A DNA stretch of 64,000 nucleotides, taken from NCBI RefSeq assembly GCF_026000435.1, contig NZ_AP026764.1, positions 744,001-808,000 of the forward strand. The letters are read 5' to 3'. The position numbers and the translations under genes were made by a program. This document shows positions 1 to 7,740 of the stretch, piece after piece; positions within the stretch are counted from its first letter, which is position 1; every line of letters starts with the position of its first letter. The notes beneath the pieces were generated by a model, which was given only the letters and a program-made list of their open reading frames with translations, searched no databases and was not told the origin of the DNA. This DNA comes from Vibrio sp. STUT-A11 (GTDB lineage Bacteria > Pseudomonadota > Gammaproteobacteria > Enterobacterales > Vibrionaceae).

Positions 1-261
1 GATGTCTGTGTCATCAAAGGGCGTCATGATGATCAAGGAGTCATCATTCCGGCGTCTAATGCACATAACTTAATGTTACGCGCGGATATCGTCAAAGCGG
101 TCGAAAAAGGTGAGTTTCATATATGGGCCATAGACCACGTTACCGAAGCGATTGAGCTGTTCACCGGAAAAGTCGCAGGAGAGCCAACAGAAGAGGGGTC
201 TTATCCGATTGATACAATTTTTGGCCTTGCACAAGCGAAGCTCAATGCATTGAGAAAGTAG
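1..261 (+). CDS. Lon-like ATP-dependent protease, C-terminal end (partial)
   Basis: The reading frame is open from base 1 and encodes the last 86 residues of a protein whose start lies left of the window. The segment with VIIPASNAHNL followed by LRADIVKAVEKGEFHIWAID resembles the end of the Lon S16 protease domain of the LonB/YcbZ (LonH) group rather than classical Lon. That family acts as a cytoplasmic ATP-dependent protease. The catalytic Ser-Lys dyad is largely outside what can be seen, so activity cannot be judged. The gene ends just before a tandem repeat and a strong terminator. Confidence 0.75.
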   Translation, partial: DVCVIKGRHDDQGVIIPASNAHNLMLRADIVKAVEKGEFHIWAIDHVTEAIELFTGKVAGEPTEEGSYPIDTIFGLAQAKLNALRK

Positions 262-284
262 ACCGGATTATGGCCAAAGCCCCC

Positions 285-332
285 ATTTTCTGACTGAACT
301 ACACAAGAATTTTCTGACTGAACTACACAAGA
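285..332. repeat. Perfect tandem duplication of a 24-bp unit
   Basis: Two identical adjacent 24-bp copies (285-308 and 309-332), each beginning ATTTTCTGACTGAACTACAC, lie between the protease stop codon and the terminator. Nothing coding overlaps them. A recent slippage duplication is the simplest explanation. Confidence 0.9.
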
Positions 333-356
333 AAAAGGCACATTCAGTGCCTTTTT
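332..356. terminator. Bidirectional intrinsic terminator
   Basis: A perfect 10-bp stem (AAAAAGGCAC, loop ATTCA, GTGCCTTTTT) with A and T runs on its flanks sits between the convergent protease and PilZ genes, so it can end transcription from both sides. Confidence 0.9.
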
Positions 357-399
357 CTCATCTTTTTGCACAGGAAGAACGATAAAGTAAGTCTCGGTG

Positions 400-1143
400 C
401 TACTTTAACGTGAGTTTTGTGCCATCAAATTTGAGGTTGCTCAGTAAGCGCTTTGCATTGGTTTTTCCTACGTCATCAAACTCCACGCCATAGCGGGAAT
501 AATGTGTCGATTTTTGCAAGTTACAGATTCGGCCGTTAAGTGGGGTTAGCATACGGTTTTCTTCGGGAATGACTAAATCTAACCAAATCAAATCACCAAT
601 TTGTAGCGGACGACTCATGGGAGAAGTTACGAAGCGACAGCCACTTCGTGAAATATCTCTTATCTCACATTCATTGCGATGTGTTTCGAAGCGTACATGA
701 GCTTTCAAATTGACTTCGTAACGAACTTCTTTCCTGAGCTGATACACTTGCATCGTATTTGGCAGGTTGAGAACCAATAATGGATAAGGTTCACCTAAGC
801 GATGCAGTATTTGTGCTCGAAAAGGAATAACCGCACCTTCACCACGTTGCGAATAGGCTTTAATGTTGACCCAAAATCCCTCTTGAAAGTAGAACTTGAG
901 ATCTTCTTCTGAGATATTTGGCACTTCTACCAGTGCGGTATGGTTGGAATGGCAGCCAACAAAAGTGCTGTGGGTCATAAACTTGGTTCCGACTGGCGTG
1001 GTCACACTTAAAGAAACTTCACTACCATGTTCAACCATTGCCATTGCATCGGTGCTATTTAGTGTTGTCGCCTGACGTTCTGGTTCCCTCTGACTTTGAG
1101 AAGGTCGCTTGCCATCTCTGGCTTTGATTATCATATTTCTCAT
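400..1143 (-). CDS. plzD: PilZ-domain c-di-GMP-binding protein (PlzD/YcgR-like)
   Basis: The 247-residue protein has an N-terminal YcgR-like domain (about 35-135) and a C-terminal PilZ domain. The PilZ c-di-GMP motif is visible as RKEVR at the domain junction and DISRSG about 25 residues later. The overall pattern, including TTPVGTKF, FFQEGFW-like and PNTMQV segments, matches V. cholerae PlzD (VCA0042) as I recall it. It should be a cytoplasmic c-di-GMP receptor affecting motility or surface behaviour. An alternative start three codons downstream (ATG at 1134) is possible; neither has a strong ribosome site. Two TPR/GGDEF genes lie about 7 kb away but in separate transcripts. Confidence 0.85.
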   Translation of the reverse strand: MRNMIIKARDGKRPSQSQREPERQATTLNSTDAMAMVEHGSEVSLSVTTPVGTKFMTHSTFVGCHSNHTALVEVPNISEEDLKFYFQEGFWVNIKAYSQRGEGAVIPFRAQILHRLGEPYPLLVLNLPNTMQVYQLRKEVRYEVNLKAHVRFETHRNECEIRDISRSGCRFVTSPMSRPLQIGDLIWLDLVIPEENRMLTPLNGRICNLQKSTHYSRYGVEFDDVGKTNAKRLLSNLKFDGTKLTLK

Positions 1144-1263
1144 TATTATGGTCGAACCTGAAAAGGGGCTGATATGAAATGACTGGGCTTCCTAGCGTGG
1201 CTTTGATTTTATTCAGTGATATAGTTCGATTCAATAAGCTAACGGGAAATAAGGAAGTAAGTT

Positions 1264-1539
1264 ATGCAAAAAGTGACTCACGACGTCGAAAATGGCCTTT
1301 TCTGGGTTGAACTAGAGCAAGGCTTCAGCGCCAAAGTTGAGTATCAACTGCACAATGGCGAAATGCATATCACATCTACAGTGGTTCCTGAAGAACTAAG
1401 AGGTAAAGGTTGCGGTAAGGTGATGATGGAAGCTGTGTTGCCAGAAATTGAATCATTGGGCTACAAAATTGTTCCGGCTTGCCCTTATGTCGGGCATTAC
1501 ATCGGTAAAAATCAACAATGGGCGCATCTATTGGCATAG
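1264..1539 (+). CDS. Small GNAT-fold acetyltransferase (YjdJ-like)
   Basis: A 91-residue single-domain protein with the acetyl-CoA-binding P-loop of the short GNAT_YJDJ/Acetyltransf_CG group: VPEELRGKGCGKVMME, followed by a conserved PACPYV segment like the PLCPFAK of E. coli YjdJ. These are cytoplasmic proteins with unknown acceptor. A ribosome site (AAGGAAG) lies just before the ATG. The next small frame starts only 8 bases after the stop, so the two may have formed an operon. Confidence 0.8.
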   Translation: MQKVTHDVENGLFWVELEQGFSAKVEYQLHNGEMHITSTVVPEELRGKGCGKVMMEAVLPEIESLGYKIVPACPYVGHYIGKNQQWAHLLA

Positions 1540-1547
1540 GAGCATCA

Positions 1548-1645
1548 ATGATTAACCCTTTATACCAAAGCATCGGAAAATTAATCCCTACACTGAAGCG
1601 TTGACCGCGAGAGCGATTGCTTATCTGAAAGGCCAATCTGAATGA
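1548..1645 (+). pseudogene. Small frameshifted ORF (about 32 residues if repaired)
   Basis: An ATG with a good ribosome site (AGGAG, 7-base spacing) opens a frame that stops after 18 codons. If one base were added in the AAAA run near 1578, the frame would continue as GKINPYTEALTARAIAYLKG and end at TGA 1643-1645. The downstream segment looks coding-like, so this is read as a tiny gene with a one-base deletion, or a sequencing error. No family is recognised. Confidence 0.35.
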
Positions 1646-1648
1646 AAA

Positions 1649-1666
1649 AGCCTCCATGAGGAGGCT
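1649..1666 (-). terminator. Intrinsic terminator (leftward)
   Basis: A 7-bp stem AGCCTCC/GGAGGCT with loop ATGA is followed on the minus strand by a T run. It lies just past the end of the truncated acetyltransferase remnant and was presumably its terminator. Confidence 0.7.
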
Positions 1667-1671
1667 GAATT

Positions 1672-1790
1672 CTAATTCTTACTCGGTCTTATGCGTGCCA
1701 TGTAATAGGTATTGATGAATTCGCCATCGCGGAAGGAGCCATCAATTGCTTCGCCTTCGATCTCGAAGCCATGCTTCTCTCCTATATGTT
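1672..1790 (-). pseudogene. GNAT acetyltransferase, C-terminal remnant
   Basis: On the minus strand a frame ending at 1672 encodes EKHGFEIEGEAIDGSFRDGE and then FINTYYMARI, the typical last 35 residues of a RimI/SpeG-like GNAT acetyltransferase. In-frame stop codons appear directly upstream (about 1797) and the rest of the gene is missing, replaced by AT-rich DNA. Its own terminator is still present. This is the stump of a deleted gene. Confidence 0.75.
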
Positions 1791-2051
1791 TGTTTTACCT
1801 TAATCTAACTACTATTCTTCAATTTGAATAGTGTTTTTTATGTTTTAGTAAATTTAAACTTTTAAAATTAATGGGTTATGTTTTTGGTGCTTTGAATTTA
1901 TATAATGATTTAGGGCTGAAAATAGCGACTAGATTGAAAATATGTTGGATTTTTATACTAAAGCTGGACGCATTAATAGGCAATTGTGGTGAATTCGCTT
2001 TTTGGCGGAGAAAGAGGGTTTTCAAACTGTGAAGTAGGTAAGACCCTACAG

Positions 2052-2065
2052 TTGATTTGTATCAA
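2052..2065 (+). promoter_or_regulatory. FNR box upstream of napGH
   Basis: TTGATTTGTATCAA is a perfect match to the FNR consensus TTGAT-N4-ATCAA, about 94 bp before the napG start. It predicts anaerobic activation. The 1791-2051 stretch to its left is AT-rich and holds no recognisable gene; a small inverted repeat GTAGG/CCTAC (2034-2049) adjoins the box. Confidence 0.8.
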
Positions 2066-2086
2066 TAGATGTTGGAGTTACCTCTT

Positions 2087-2152
2087 ATGGGGTATAGGGA
2101 AGCACGGCGTTTCGGGCTATTTATGCTTAACTTGATAAAGGAGCTGCTTTGA
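2087..2152 (+). CDS. Possible 21-residue leader peptide
   Basis: ATG 2087 follows GGAG at 10-base spacing and opens a 21-codon frame (MGYREARRFGLFMLNLIKEL plus L) ending 6 bases before the napG ATG. It lies between the FNR box and napG. It may be translated and couple to napG, or may be chance; there is no homology evidence. Confidence 0.25.
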   Translation: MGYREARRFGLFMLNLIKELL

Positions 2153-2158
2153 GGAAAC

Positions 2159-2932
2159 GTGATGAAATCCCTCCCGTCAAAATTATCCCAAAGTCGTCGC
2201 CGATTTTTGCGTGATACTGCTCGAACTGCAATGGGCGTTGGTGCTGCTGCCTGTGTCTTGGGGTTACAGTCTTTACAAAGCCAAGCCCGAGAAACCAAAG
2301 GTGTGCCAATAAGGCCGCCAGGTGCACTGCCGGAAGGCGACTTTGAATCAGCTTGCATTCGTTGTGGGTTATGTGTTCAAGCATGCCCGTACGACACATT
2401 AAAACTTGCCACACTATTGTCCCCAGTTGCAACCGGCTCACCCTATTTTAACGCCCGCGATATACCGTGCGAAATGTGTGATGATATTCCTTGTGTGGTT
2501 GCGTGTCCAAGTGGGGCTCTCGATCCTGAATTGACCAATATCGATGATGCTCGTATGGGTACTGCCGTGCTCATCGATCACGAAACGTGCCTTAACTGGC
2601 AGGGCTTACGTTGTGATGTATGTTATCGAGTCTGTCCTCTTATTGACGAGGCGATTACTTTAGAAAAAATTCACAACGACCGCACAGGCTACCACGCCAA
2701 GTTGATCCCAACCGTTAATTCTGAGGTCTGTACAGGTTGTGGTAAATGTGAGCAGGCCTGTGTACTGGATGTTTCTGCAATCAAAGTGGTGCCTACGGAC
2801 TTAGCGAAAGGCAAAGTGGGTAGCCACTACAACTTCGGTTGGCAGGAAATAGATAAACCTTTAGAGAACGTGCTTCCAGAAGAGAACCCTGTACCGACAG
2901 GTGCACTTGAGTCTCTAAAAGGAGGTAAGTAA
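2159..2932 (+). CDS. napG: Ferredoxin-type protein NapG
   Basis: The 257-residue protein begins with a Tat signal (SRRRFLRDTARTAMG) and carries four [4Fe-4S] cysteine clusters, e.g. CIRCGLCVQACP, CEMCDDIPCVVACP, CDVCYRVCP and CTGCGKCEQAC. This is the MauM/NapG family, a periplasmic electron carrier that with NapH passes electrons from quinol to periplasmic reductases such as nitrate reductase NapAB. The stop overlaps the napH start by one base (TAATG), indicating coupling. No napA, B, C, D or F gene is in the window, so the acceptor is unknown. Confidence 0.92.
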   Translation: MMKSLPSKLSQSRRRFLRDTARTAMGVGAAACVLGLQSLQSQARETKGVPIRPPGALPEGDFESACIRCGLCVQACPYDTLKLATLLSPVATGSPYFNARDIPCEMCDDIPCVVACPSGALDPELTNIDDARMGTAVLIDHETCLNWQGLRCDVCYRVCPLIDEAITLEKIHNDRTGYHAKLIPTVNSEVCTGCGKCEQACVLDVSAIKVVPTDLAKGKVGSHYNFGWQEIDKPLENVLPEENPVPTGALESLKGGK

Positions 2933-3786
2933 TGGCTAAAAATTTAGCGCAAAATGCCGGTAAAGAGGCGATCGAAAAGCTTGGCTGGTGGCGAGCACAC
3001 CGATTCCTAATCTTACGCAGGTTATGCCAACTTACTATTATCGCGTTGTTTATGGCTGGACCAACGCTAGGTGTTTTTTCGGGCAACCTTTCCTCTAGTA
3101 TGTTGCTCGATACGGTTCCTATGAGCGATCCGCTGATTGTATTGCAGTCTTTGGCTACTGGGCATGTTCCGGAGTTTAATGTCTTATTAGGGGTAGCCAT
3201 CGTTATTGTGTTTTATGCGATTCTTGCGCCACGAGCATTTTGCGCATGGGTATGCCCTTTGAATGTGGTGACAGACTTTGCTGCCTGGCTGCGGCGAAAG
3301 CTGAATATTAAAGCGAGTTATCGCTGGTCTCCATCACTGCGCTACTGGTTAATTCCAGTGTTGATGTTAGGCAGTGCATTATCAGGCACGATTCTCTGGA
3401 CATGGATAGACCCAGTGGCCGCGTTGCACCGAGGGCTTGTGTTTGGCATGGGAGCGGGTTGGGTTTTAGTTGGGCTTGTCTTTGTTCTGGATCTGTTACT
3501 GGTGGAACATGGCTGGTGTGGTCACTTATGCCCTCTTGGGGCAACCTACGGTGTCATCGGCAGAAAGAGTATTCTCAGAGTGGCCGCTGTACGACGTGAA
3601 GCTTGCACAAAATGCATGGATTGTTTTTATATCTGTCCAGAACCAGAGGTTTTGAGGTTACCGTTAAAAGAAGGGGATCGCCGGGTGATGGATCAAAACT
3701 GCATCAGCTGCGGACGTTGTTTGGATGTGTGTCCGGAACACGTCTTTGAATTTACAAATCGTCTGAACGTAAAAAATATCGATTAA
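2932..3786 (+). CDS. napH: Quinol dehydrogenase membrane component NapH
   Basis: A 284-residue polytopic membrane protein with about four transmembrane segments, two membrane-interface CxxxCP motifs (CAWVCPLNV, CGHLCPLGA) and two C-terminal [4Fe-4S] motifs (CTKCMDCFYICP, CISCGRCLDVCP). This is the NapH layout: it oxidises quinol and hands electrons to NapG. It is translationally coupled to napG. Expression is probably anaerobic through the FNR box at 2052. No terminator is evident before the next gene 92 bp downstream. Confidence 0.92.
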   Translation: MAKNLAQNAGKEAIEKLGWWRAHRFLILRRLCQLTIIALFMAGPTLGVFSGNLSSSMLLDTVPMSDPLIVLQSLATGHVPEFNVLLGVAIVIVFYAILAPRAFCAWVCPLNVVTDFAAWLRRKLNIKASYRWSPSLRYWLIPVLMLGSALSGTILWTWIDPVAALHRGLVFGMGAGWVLVGLVFVLDLLLVEHGWCGHLCPLGATYGVIGRKSILRVAAVRREACTKCMDCFYICPEPEVLRLPLKEGDRRVMDQNCISCGRCLDVCPEHVFEFTNRLNVKNID

Positions 3787-3878
3787 GCGTTATTTTACTT
3801 TTGCGTCAAATTAGAATGATATTGCGAATTTGTTACATTTAGGGCTATGATGATGCCTTCATATCTAAAGGATGCATC

Positions 3879-5060
3879 ATGAATACCTCATCTCAAGGCT
3901 GGAGAACACCGCAAAACTTCTTATTGCTTATCTCCATTATTGTGCCTATCGCCTTTTCAACTTGGATGGCACTGCTTAACAATTTCGTTATTGAAAAAGC
4001 AAACTTTGATGGCTCAGACATCGGTTTGTTACAAAGCGTACGTGAAGTACCGGGCTTTTTGTCGTTTACCGCCGTATTTGTGCTGCTGTTTATTCGCGAG
4101 CAACGCTTCATGCTGGTCTCTCTGGCTATGCTGACATTAGGCACGGCAATAACAGGTTATTTTCCCTCTCTGTACGGCTTACTTTTTACGACCTTGTTGA
4201 TGTCTACTGGATTCCATTACTTCGAAACGTTGAAGCAGTCCCTTTCGTTACAGTGGTTGTCTAAAGACGAAGCGCCAGAGATGCTTGGTAAGTTTATTTC
4301 GGTAGGTGCGCTGGCATCTTTGGTTACCTATGGCGCATTGTGGCTGATGCTAGAGCAACTTAAACTGGACTTTAAAACGGTTTATATGGTTATGGGTGGA
4401 ATAGGCTTTGTGTTGATCCTGGTGATGGCATTTGCTTTCCCTCAGTTTAAATCGACAGTACCGCAGAATAAGAAGTTAGTGTTGCGTAAACGCTATTGGC
4501 TCTACTACGCGCTGACGTTTATGAGTGGCGCTCGTCGTCAGATCTTCACCGTTTTTGCAGGGTTCTTAATGGTAGAGAAGTTTGGCTATTCAGCGGCGGA
4601 TATCACCTTGCTATTTCTGATTAATTACTTATTTAATTTCCTGTTCGCTAAACGAATTGGTCGGTTTATTGGTGTTGTCGGAGAGCGTAAGGCGTTGATG
4701 TTTGAATACGTCGGTTTGATCTTTGTGTTTGTTGGTTACGGATTAGTTCAAACTGCGGAATGGGCAGCAGCACTGTATGTGGTCGATCATCTGTTCTTTG
4801 CTTTGGCATTGGCGATTAAAACTTACTTCCAGAAGATAGCTGATCCAGCAGATATGGCATCGACGGCGGGCGTAGCATTCACCATCAACCATATTGCAGC
4901 GGTTGTAATCCCAGTTACGTTTGGTGTTATCTGGCTGGTTTCACCTTCTAGTGTTTTCTATATTGGCGCTGGCATGGCGGCAGTGAGTTTGTTGTTTTCG
5001 CTCAACATTCCTGCCAAGCCAGAAGAAGGCAATGAAACTCGCGTGTTGAGGTGGAGTTAG
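3879..5060 (+). CDS. MFS transporter of unknown substrate
   Basis: A 393-residue hydrophobic protein with about 11-12 predicted transmembrane helices, starting with a helix at about residues 14-36 and an intracellular loop like those of major facilitator permeases (KFISVGALASLVTY). It resembles uncharacterised Vibrio MFS permeases; no substrate-specific motif is recognised. It sits alone, 92 bp after napH and before a strong terminator. AAAGG about 10 bases before the ATG may be the ribosome site. Confidence 0.75.
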   Translation: MNTSSQGWRTPQNFLLLISIIVPIAFSTWMALLNNFVIEKANFDGSDIGLLQSVREVPGFLSFTAVFVLLFIREQRFMLVSLAMLTLGTAITGYFPSLYGLLFTTLLMSTGFHYFETLKQSLSLQWLSKDEAPEMLGKFISVGALASLVTYGALWLMLEQLKLDFKTVYMVMGGIGFVLILVMAFAFPQFKSTVPQNKKLVLRKRYWLYYALTFMSGARRQIFTVFAGFLMVEKFGYSAADITLLFLINYLFNFLFAKRIGRFIGVVGERKALMFEYVGLIFVFVGYGLVQTAEWAAALYVVDHLFFALALAIKTYFQKIADPADMASTAGVAFTINHIAAVVIPVTFGVIWLVSPSSVFYIGAGMAAVSLLFSLNIPAKPEEGNETRVLRWS

Positions 5061-5096
5061 GGCTTAATTAGCCATCCACTCACGTTTGGGTGATTT

Positions 5097-5126
5097 AAAA
5101 ATGGGATGCCGATGCATCCCATTTTT
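5097..5126. terminator. Intrinsic terminator after the MFS gene
   Basis: A perfect 13-bp stem (AAAAATGGGATGC, loop CGAT, GCATCCCATTTTT) lies between convergent genes and can work in both directions. Confidence 0.92.
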
Positions 5127-5166
5127 GTCTCTGAAGAGGACGATATAAAGCGTAGTACTAGTGTGA

Positions 5167-5715
5167 TTAAGTCTCTGTTAGCCTGTCATTGCCCTTATTG
5201 CGTTTAGCTATGGTTCGGATGATGAAGTAGCCAATAAGAGATATAAGTATCGTGTTTCCTGCGACAATGATTAGCATCTGCGTCAATACTTTATTAAATG
5301 GTTCGGAATAGAAGATGGTGTCAAGATAAGCAGAGCAACCATAACCCAAAATATTACCAATAAGAGCAAGTACGACGAAGAGTATAAAATCTTGTCTGCT
5401 GAAGTCCCCACCGTCTAAACGATGGCGCGTCAGGTAAGGGAATAGTCCAATAACCAGACCAACGACACCAGAGCCCGCAACCCAGGTTAGCCATACTCCC
5501 CAACCCGCGAACTGATCCGTTATCCAGTGGCCGATAATACCCACCAAAAAGCCAACAATGGGGCCGAATAATACCGAGTACACGGCCAATATCACCATGG
5601 CTGGTTTCAATGTTGTATTCGCAAAGACAGGTACGCCAAACATGGGTAAACCGCCGATACCGTAGAGTAAAGCACCAGTAGCAATAACGATGAGAGTTTT
5701 GCTTGAAAAATTCAT
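5167..5715 (-). CDS. ECF transporter S component, UPF0397 family
   Basis: A 182-residue integral membrane protein with five to six hydrophobic segments and the ECF S-component pattern: YGIGGLPMFGVPVFANTT near the start, then FGPIVGFLVGIIGHWITD. UPF0397 proteins are substrate-capture subunits of energy-coupling-factor vitamin transporters, usually beside their ATPase (CbiO-like) and CbiQ-like genes. Here no ATPase or T component is adjacent, so it would have to share a module encoded elsewhere or act alone. Upstream DNA shows no riboswitch that I recognise. Confidence 0.8.
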   Translation of the reverse strand: MNFSSKTLIVIATGALLYGIGGLPMFGVPVFANTTLKPAMVILAVYSVLFGPIVGFLVGIIGHWITDQFAGWGVWLTWVAGSGVVGLVIGLFPYLTRHRLDGGDFSRQDFILFVVLALIGNILGYGCSAYLDTIFYSEPFNKVLTQMLIIVAGNTILISLIGYFIIRTIAKRNKGNDRLTET

Positions 5716-5890
5716 AGAGAGCCTCTGCTTAGTAGTCGGCTTTGAGTGTCATTTACTTACATTACATTGAATTATCGCTAATTTTGCTGTCTCTTACAGC
5801 TTAGCAGCAACCAAGTGGATTGGGATTGGAACGAGATCTATTTGAGACGTCGTGTGAGTAAAGTCACGTCTATCGCGGAAGGGTCGATAA

Positions 5891-5920
5891 AAAAGAGGAG
5901 CGGATATTCGCTCCTCTTTT
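5891..5920. terminator. Intrinsic terminator after yiaVW-like operon
   Basis: A perfect 12-bp stem (AAAAGAGGAGCG, loop GATATT, CGCTCCTCTTTT) sits just beyond the leftward HlyD gene. Confidence 0.92.
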
Positions 5921-5943
5921 GAACATGTGTACCGTCCTAAGTA

Positions 5944-7077
5944 TTAATGGTCGAGGTAAAGATAGTTTTGCCAACTCTTCATGCGGATAAGCACTTTACG
6001 CATGATGGCAACATGGTGGAAGCTGTCTGAGTAAACGGCGACTTCAACGGCGGTACCCATCGGAAGATGGTATTCACTTAAATCATCAGTGATTTTGAGT
6101 TTTACGAACACTCGTCCACTGGTGCGAAGTGCCTCTGTACCTACCAAGGCTCCACGAGCTTGGAACTGGCTTTCACCAATCGCAGGAATGACCTCGACGA
6201 CTTCTCCTCGAAATACACGGCCCGGGATCGCACGGAACATGAATTCAGCTTCAAATCCCCGTTCTAGTCGTTGTAGCGAGTTTTGTCTAAATGCCCCAGT
6301 ATAGAACTGGGTGTCTTCGGTATGAACAAAGGTCATTGCCGGAGCAAGTGGCAGAGGGACTGCCATTACGCCCGGTCGCAATGCGAGTTGGGTTACGTAG
6401 CCGTCGGTCGGAGCGCGAACCACCGTTTGCTCTAAGTTGAACTCGGCTTTGCGTAACTCTGCAAGCAATTGAGCAACTTGAGTATTTTCACCACCCACTT
6501 CCGAGTCTAGTGCGATTTGTGCTTGCTGTTGCTGTTGTAGTGCGACTTCAAGCATCGCTTCTGTGGCTTTGTACTCTTGGCGTCGAGTATCCAGATCTTG
6601 CTCGGTGAACGCGCCACGATCAAAGCCTCTTTGGTATCTATCATACTCACGTTTGGCTTTGTCACGCTCGGCTTGAGCCTTGATTACACCAGCTCGCGCT
6701 TCCTGTACACCTGATTCTAAGCCTAAAGCTCCTTGGCTTGCTTCTTTTACTTTTGCTTCAAGGCGTGCCACTTCGGCTTCAAAAGGCGTCGGGTCGATTC
6801 TAAACAGCACATCGCCTGTCTTTAACGGTTGGTTAGGTTGTACTGGCACCTCGATTACACGGCCACGAACACCAGAAACGATAGGTGTTGTCGGGTAGAC
6901 CTGGTTACCTATCTGAGTAAAGGGATGATTGTAGTTCATTAAAAGCACGAGCGTGCCTATCAATACAACCCCGCCTAGCACTGCCGTCGGAACCGACCAT
7001 TTGTTAAGTGGAATCTTAAAAATTTTGAAAATCGCTATACAGAAGGCTGTATAAGTCAGGATCAACAATAAATCCAT
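5944..7077 (-). CDS. yiaV: HlyD-family membrane fusion protein (YiaV-like)
   Basis: The 377-residue protein has two N-terminal hydrophobic segments (about 3-20 and 28-50), a biotinyl-lipoyl-like half motif (GRVIEVPVQPNQPLKTGD), a long alpha-helical hairpin (about 95-200, with an AQAERDKAKREYDRYQ stretch), a second lipoyl half (VRAPTDGYVTQLALRPG) and a beta-barrel domain. It is a periplasmic adaptor anchored in the inner membrane. The partner upstream is a DUF3302 protein, the same pairing as E. coli yiaV-yiaW. Start and upstream stop overlap by one base (TAATG). No outer-membrane or pump gene adjoins it. Confidence 0.88.
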   Translation of the reverse strand: MDLLLILTYTAFCIAIFKIFKIPLNKWSVPTAVLGGVVLIGTLVLLMNYNHPFTQIGNQVYPTTPIVSGVRGRVIEVPVQPNQPLKTGDVLFRIDPTPFEAEVARLEAKVKEASQGALGLESGVQEARAGVIKAQAERDKAKREYDRYQRGFDRGAFTEQDLDTRRQEYKATEAMLEVALQQQQQAQIALDSEVGGENTQVAQLLAELRKAEFNLEQTVVRAPTDGYVTQLALRPGVMAVPLPLAPAMTFVHTEDTQFYTGAFRQNSLQRLERGFEAEFMFRAIPGRVFRGEVVEVIPAIGESQFQARGALVGTEALRTSGRVFVKLKITDDLSEYHLPMGTAVEVAVYSDSFHHVAIMRKVLIRMKSWQNYLYLDH

Positions 7078-7454
7078 TATTTTTCCTCTTTACTTAGGTC
7101 AGTGGTCGGTTGTTGTTGAGTTTGTTGCTTCAATACCGATACTTCTTTTTTTAATTCGGTCACTTCATCAATAAGTTCTTCCAGGCGGTGATGAATATCG
7201 TGTGTTTCTTGTTCCAGTTGTTTAAAGCCCCAGCCTCGTTCTTTACGCCACAATGTTGCCCAAATCCACAGGAAAGGCCATAAAACATGGAGAGTGAACA
7301 AACTCACCCAACCGGCATAATGAATGGCGTCCTGATGAGGGTGTTCACGTCCTTTGGCGATTTCATAGGGGATATCGTGAATGACGATGATCCCGTAGAA
7401 AATGACCAAAGCCACGAAAATGAGTATCCCAAGTGCGAAATAATCTAGAAACAT
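7077..7454 (-). CDS. yiaW: DUF3302 inner-membrane protein (YiaW-like)
   Basis: A 125-residue protein with two transmembrane segments (about 5-28 and 48-68) separated by a conserved IHDIPYEIAKGREHPHQDAI loop, then a cytosolic coiled coil (about 80-112). This is the DUF3302/YiaW family, which accompanies the HlyD-like YiaV. It is first in the two-gene leftward operon. Its job in the complex is not known. The 286 bp upstream hold only promoter-type AT-rich DNA. Confidence 0.85.
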   Translation of the reverse strand: MFLDYFALGILIFVALVIFYGIIVIHDIPYEIAKGREHPHQDAIHYAGWVSLFTLHVLWPFLWIWATLWRKERGWGFKQLEQETHDIHHRLEELIDEVTELKKEVSVLKQQTQQQPTTDLSKEEK

Positions 7455-7740
7455 CTTACTTACCCGTGCTCGTTGCTATATGAAAAAAGTTACGTAAATG
7501 AGTTGTTTAAGTATTTGATACAAATATAAATGAATCAAGTGTTTTTGACTTTTGTGCTCAGTTGACTTTAAGGTACTTTGTCCCAGCTCAATTAGCAGAC
7601 TAGCATCCAGTATATTTAAGTAATAGACCGATAAGGGAAGGAATGGAAAAGAATTGCAGTGCTTAGGAGAGACAGCAACGAGTTGAGCTGGCCATCACTC
7701 AATCGCAGACCGGGAGTGTAGTCCAAGCGCTGGTGACGAT

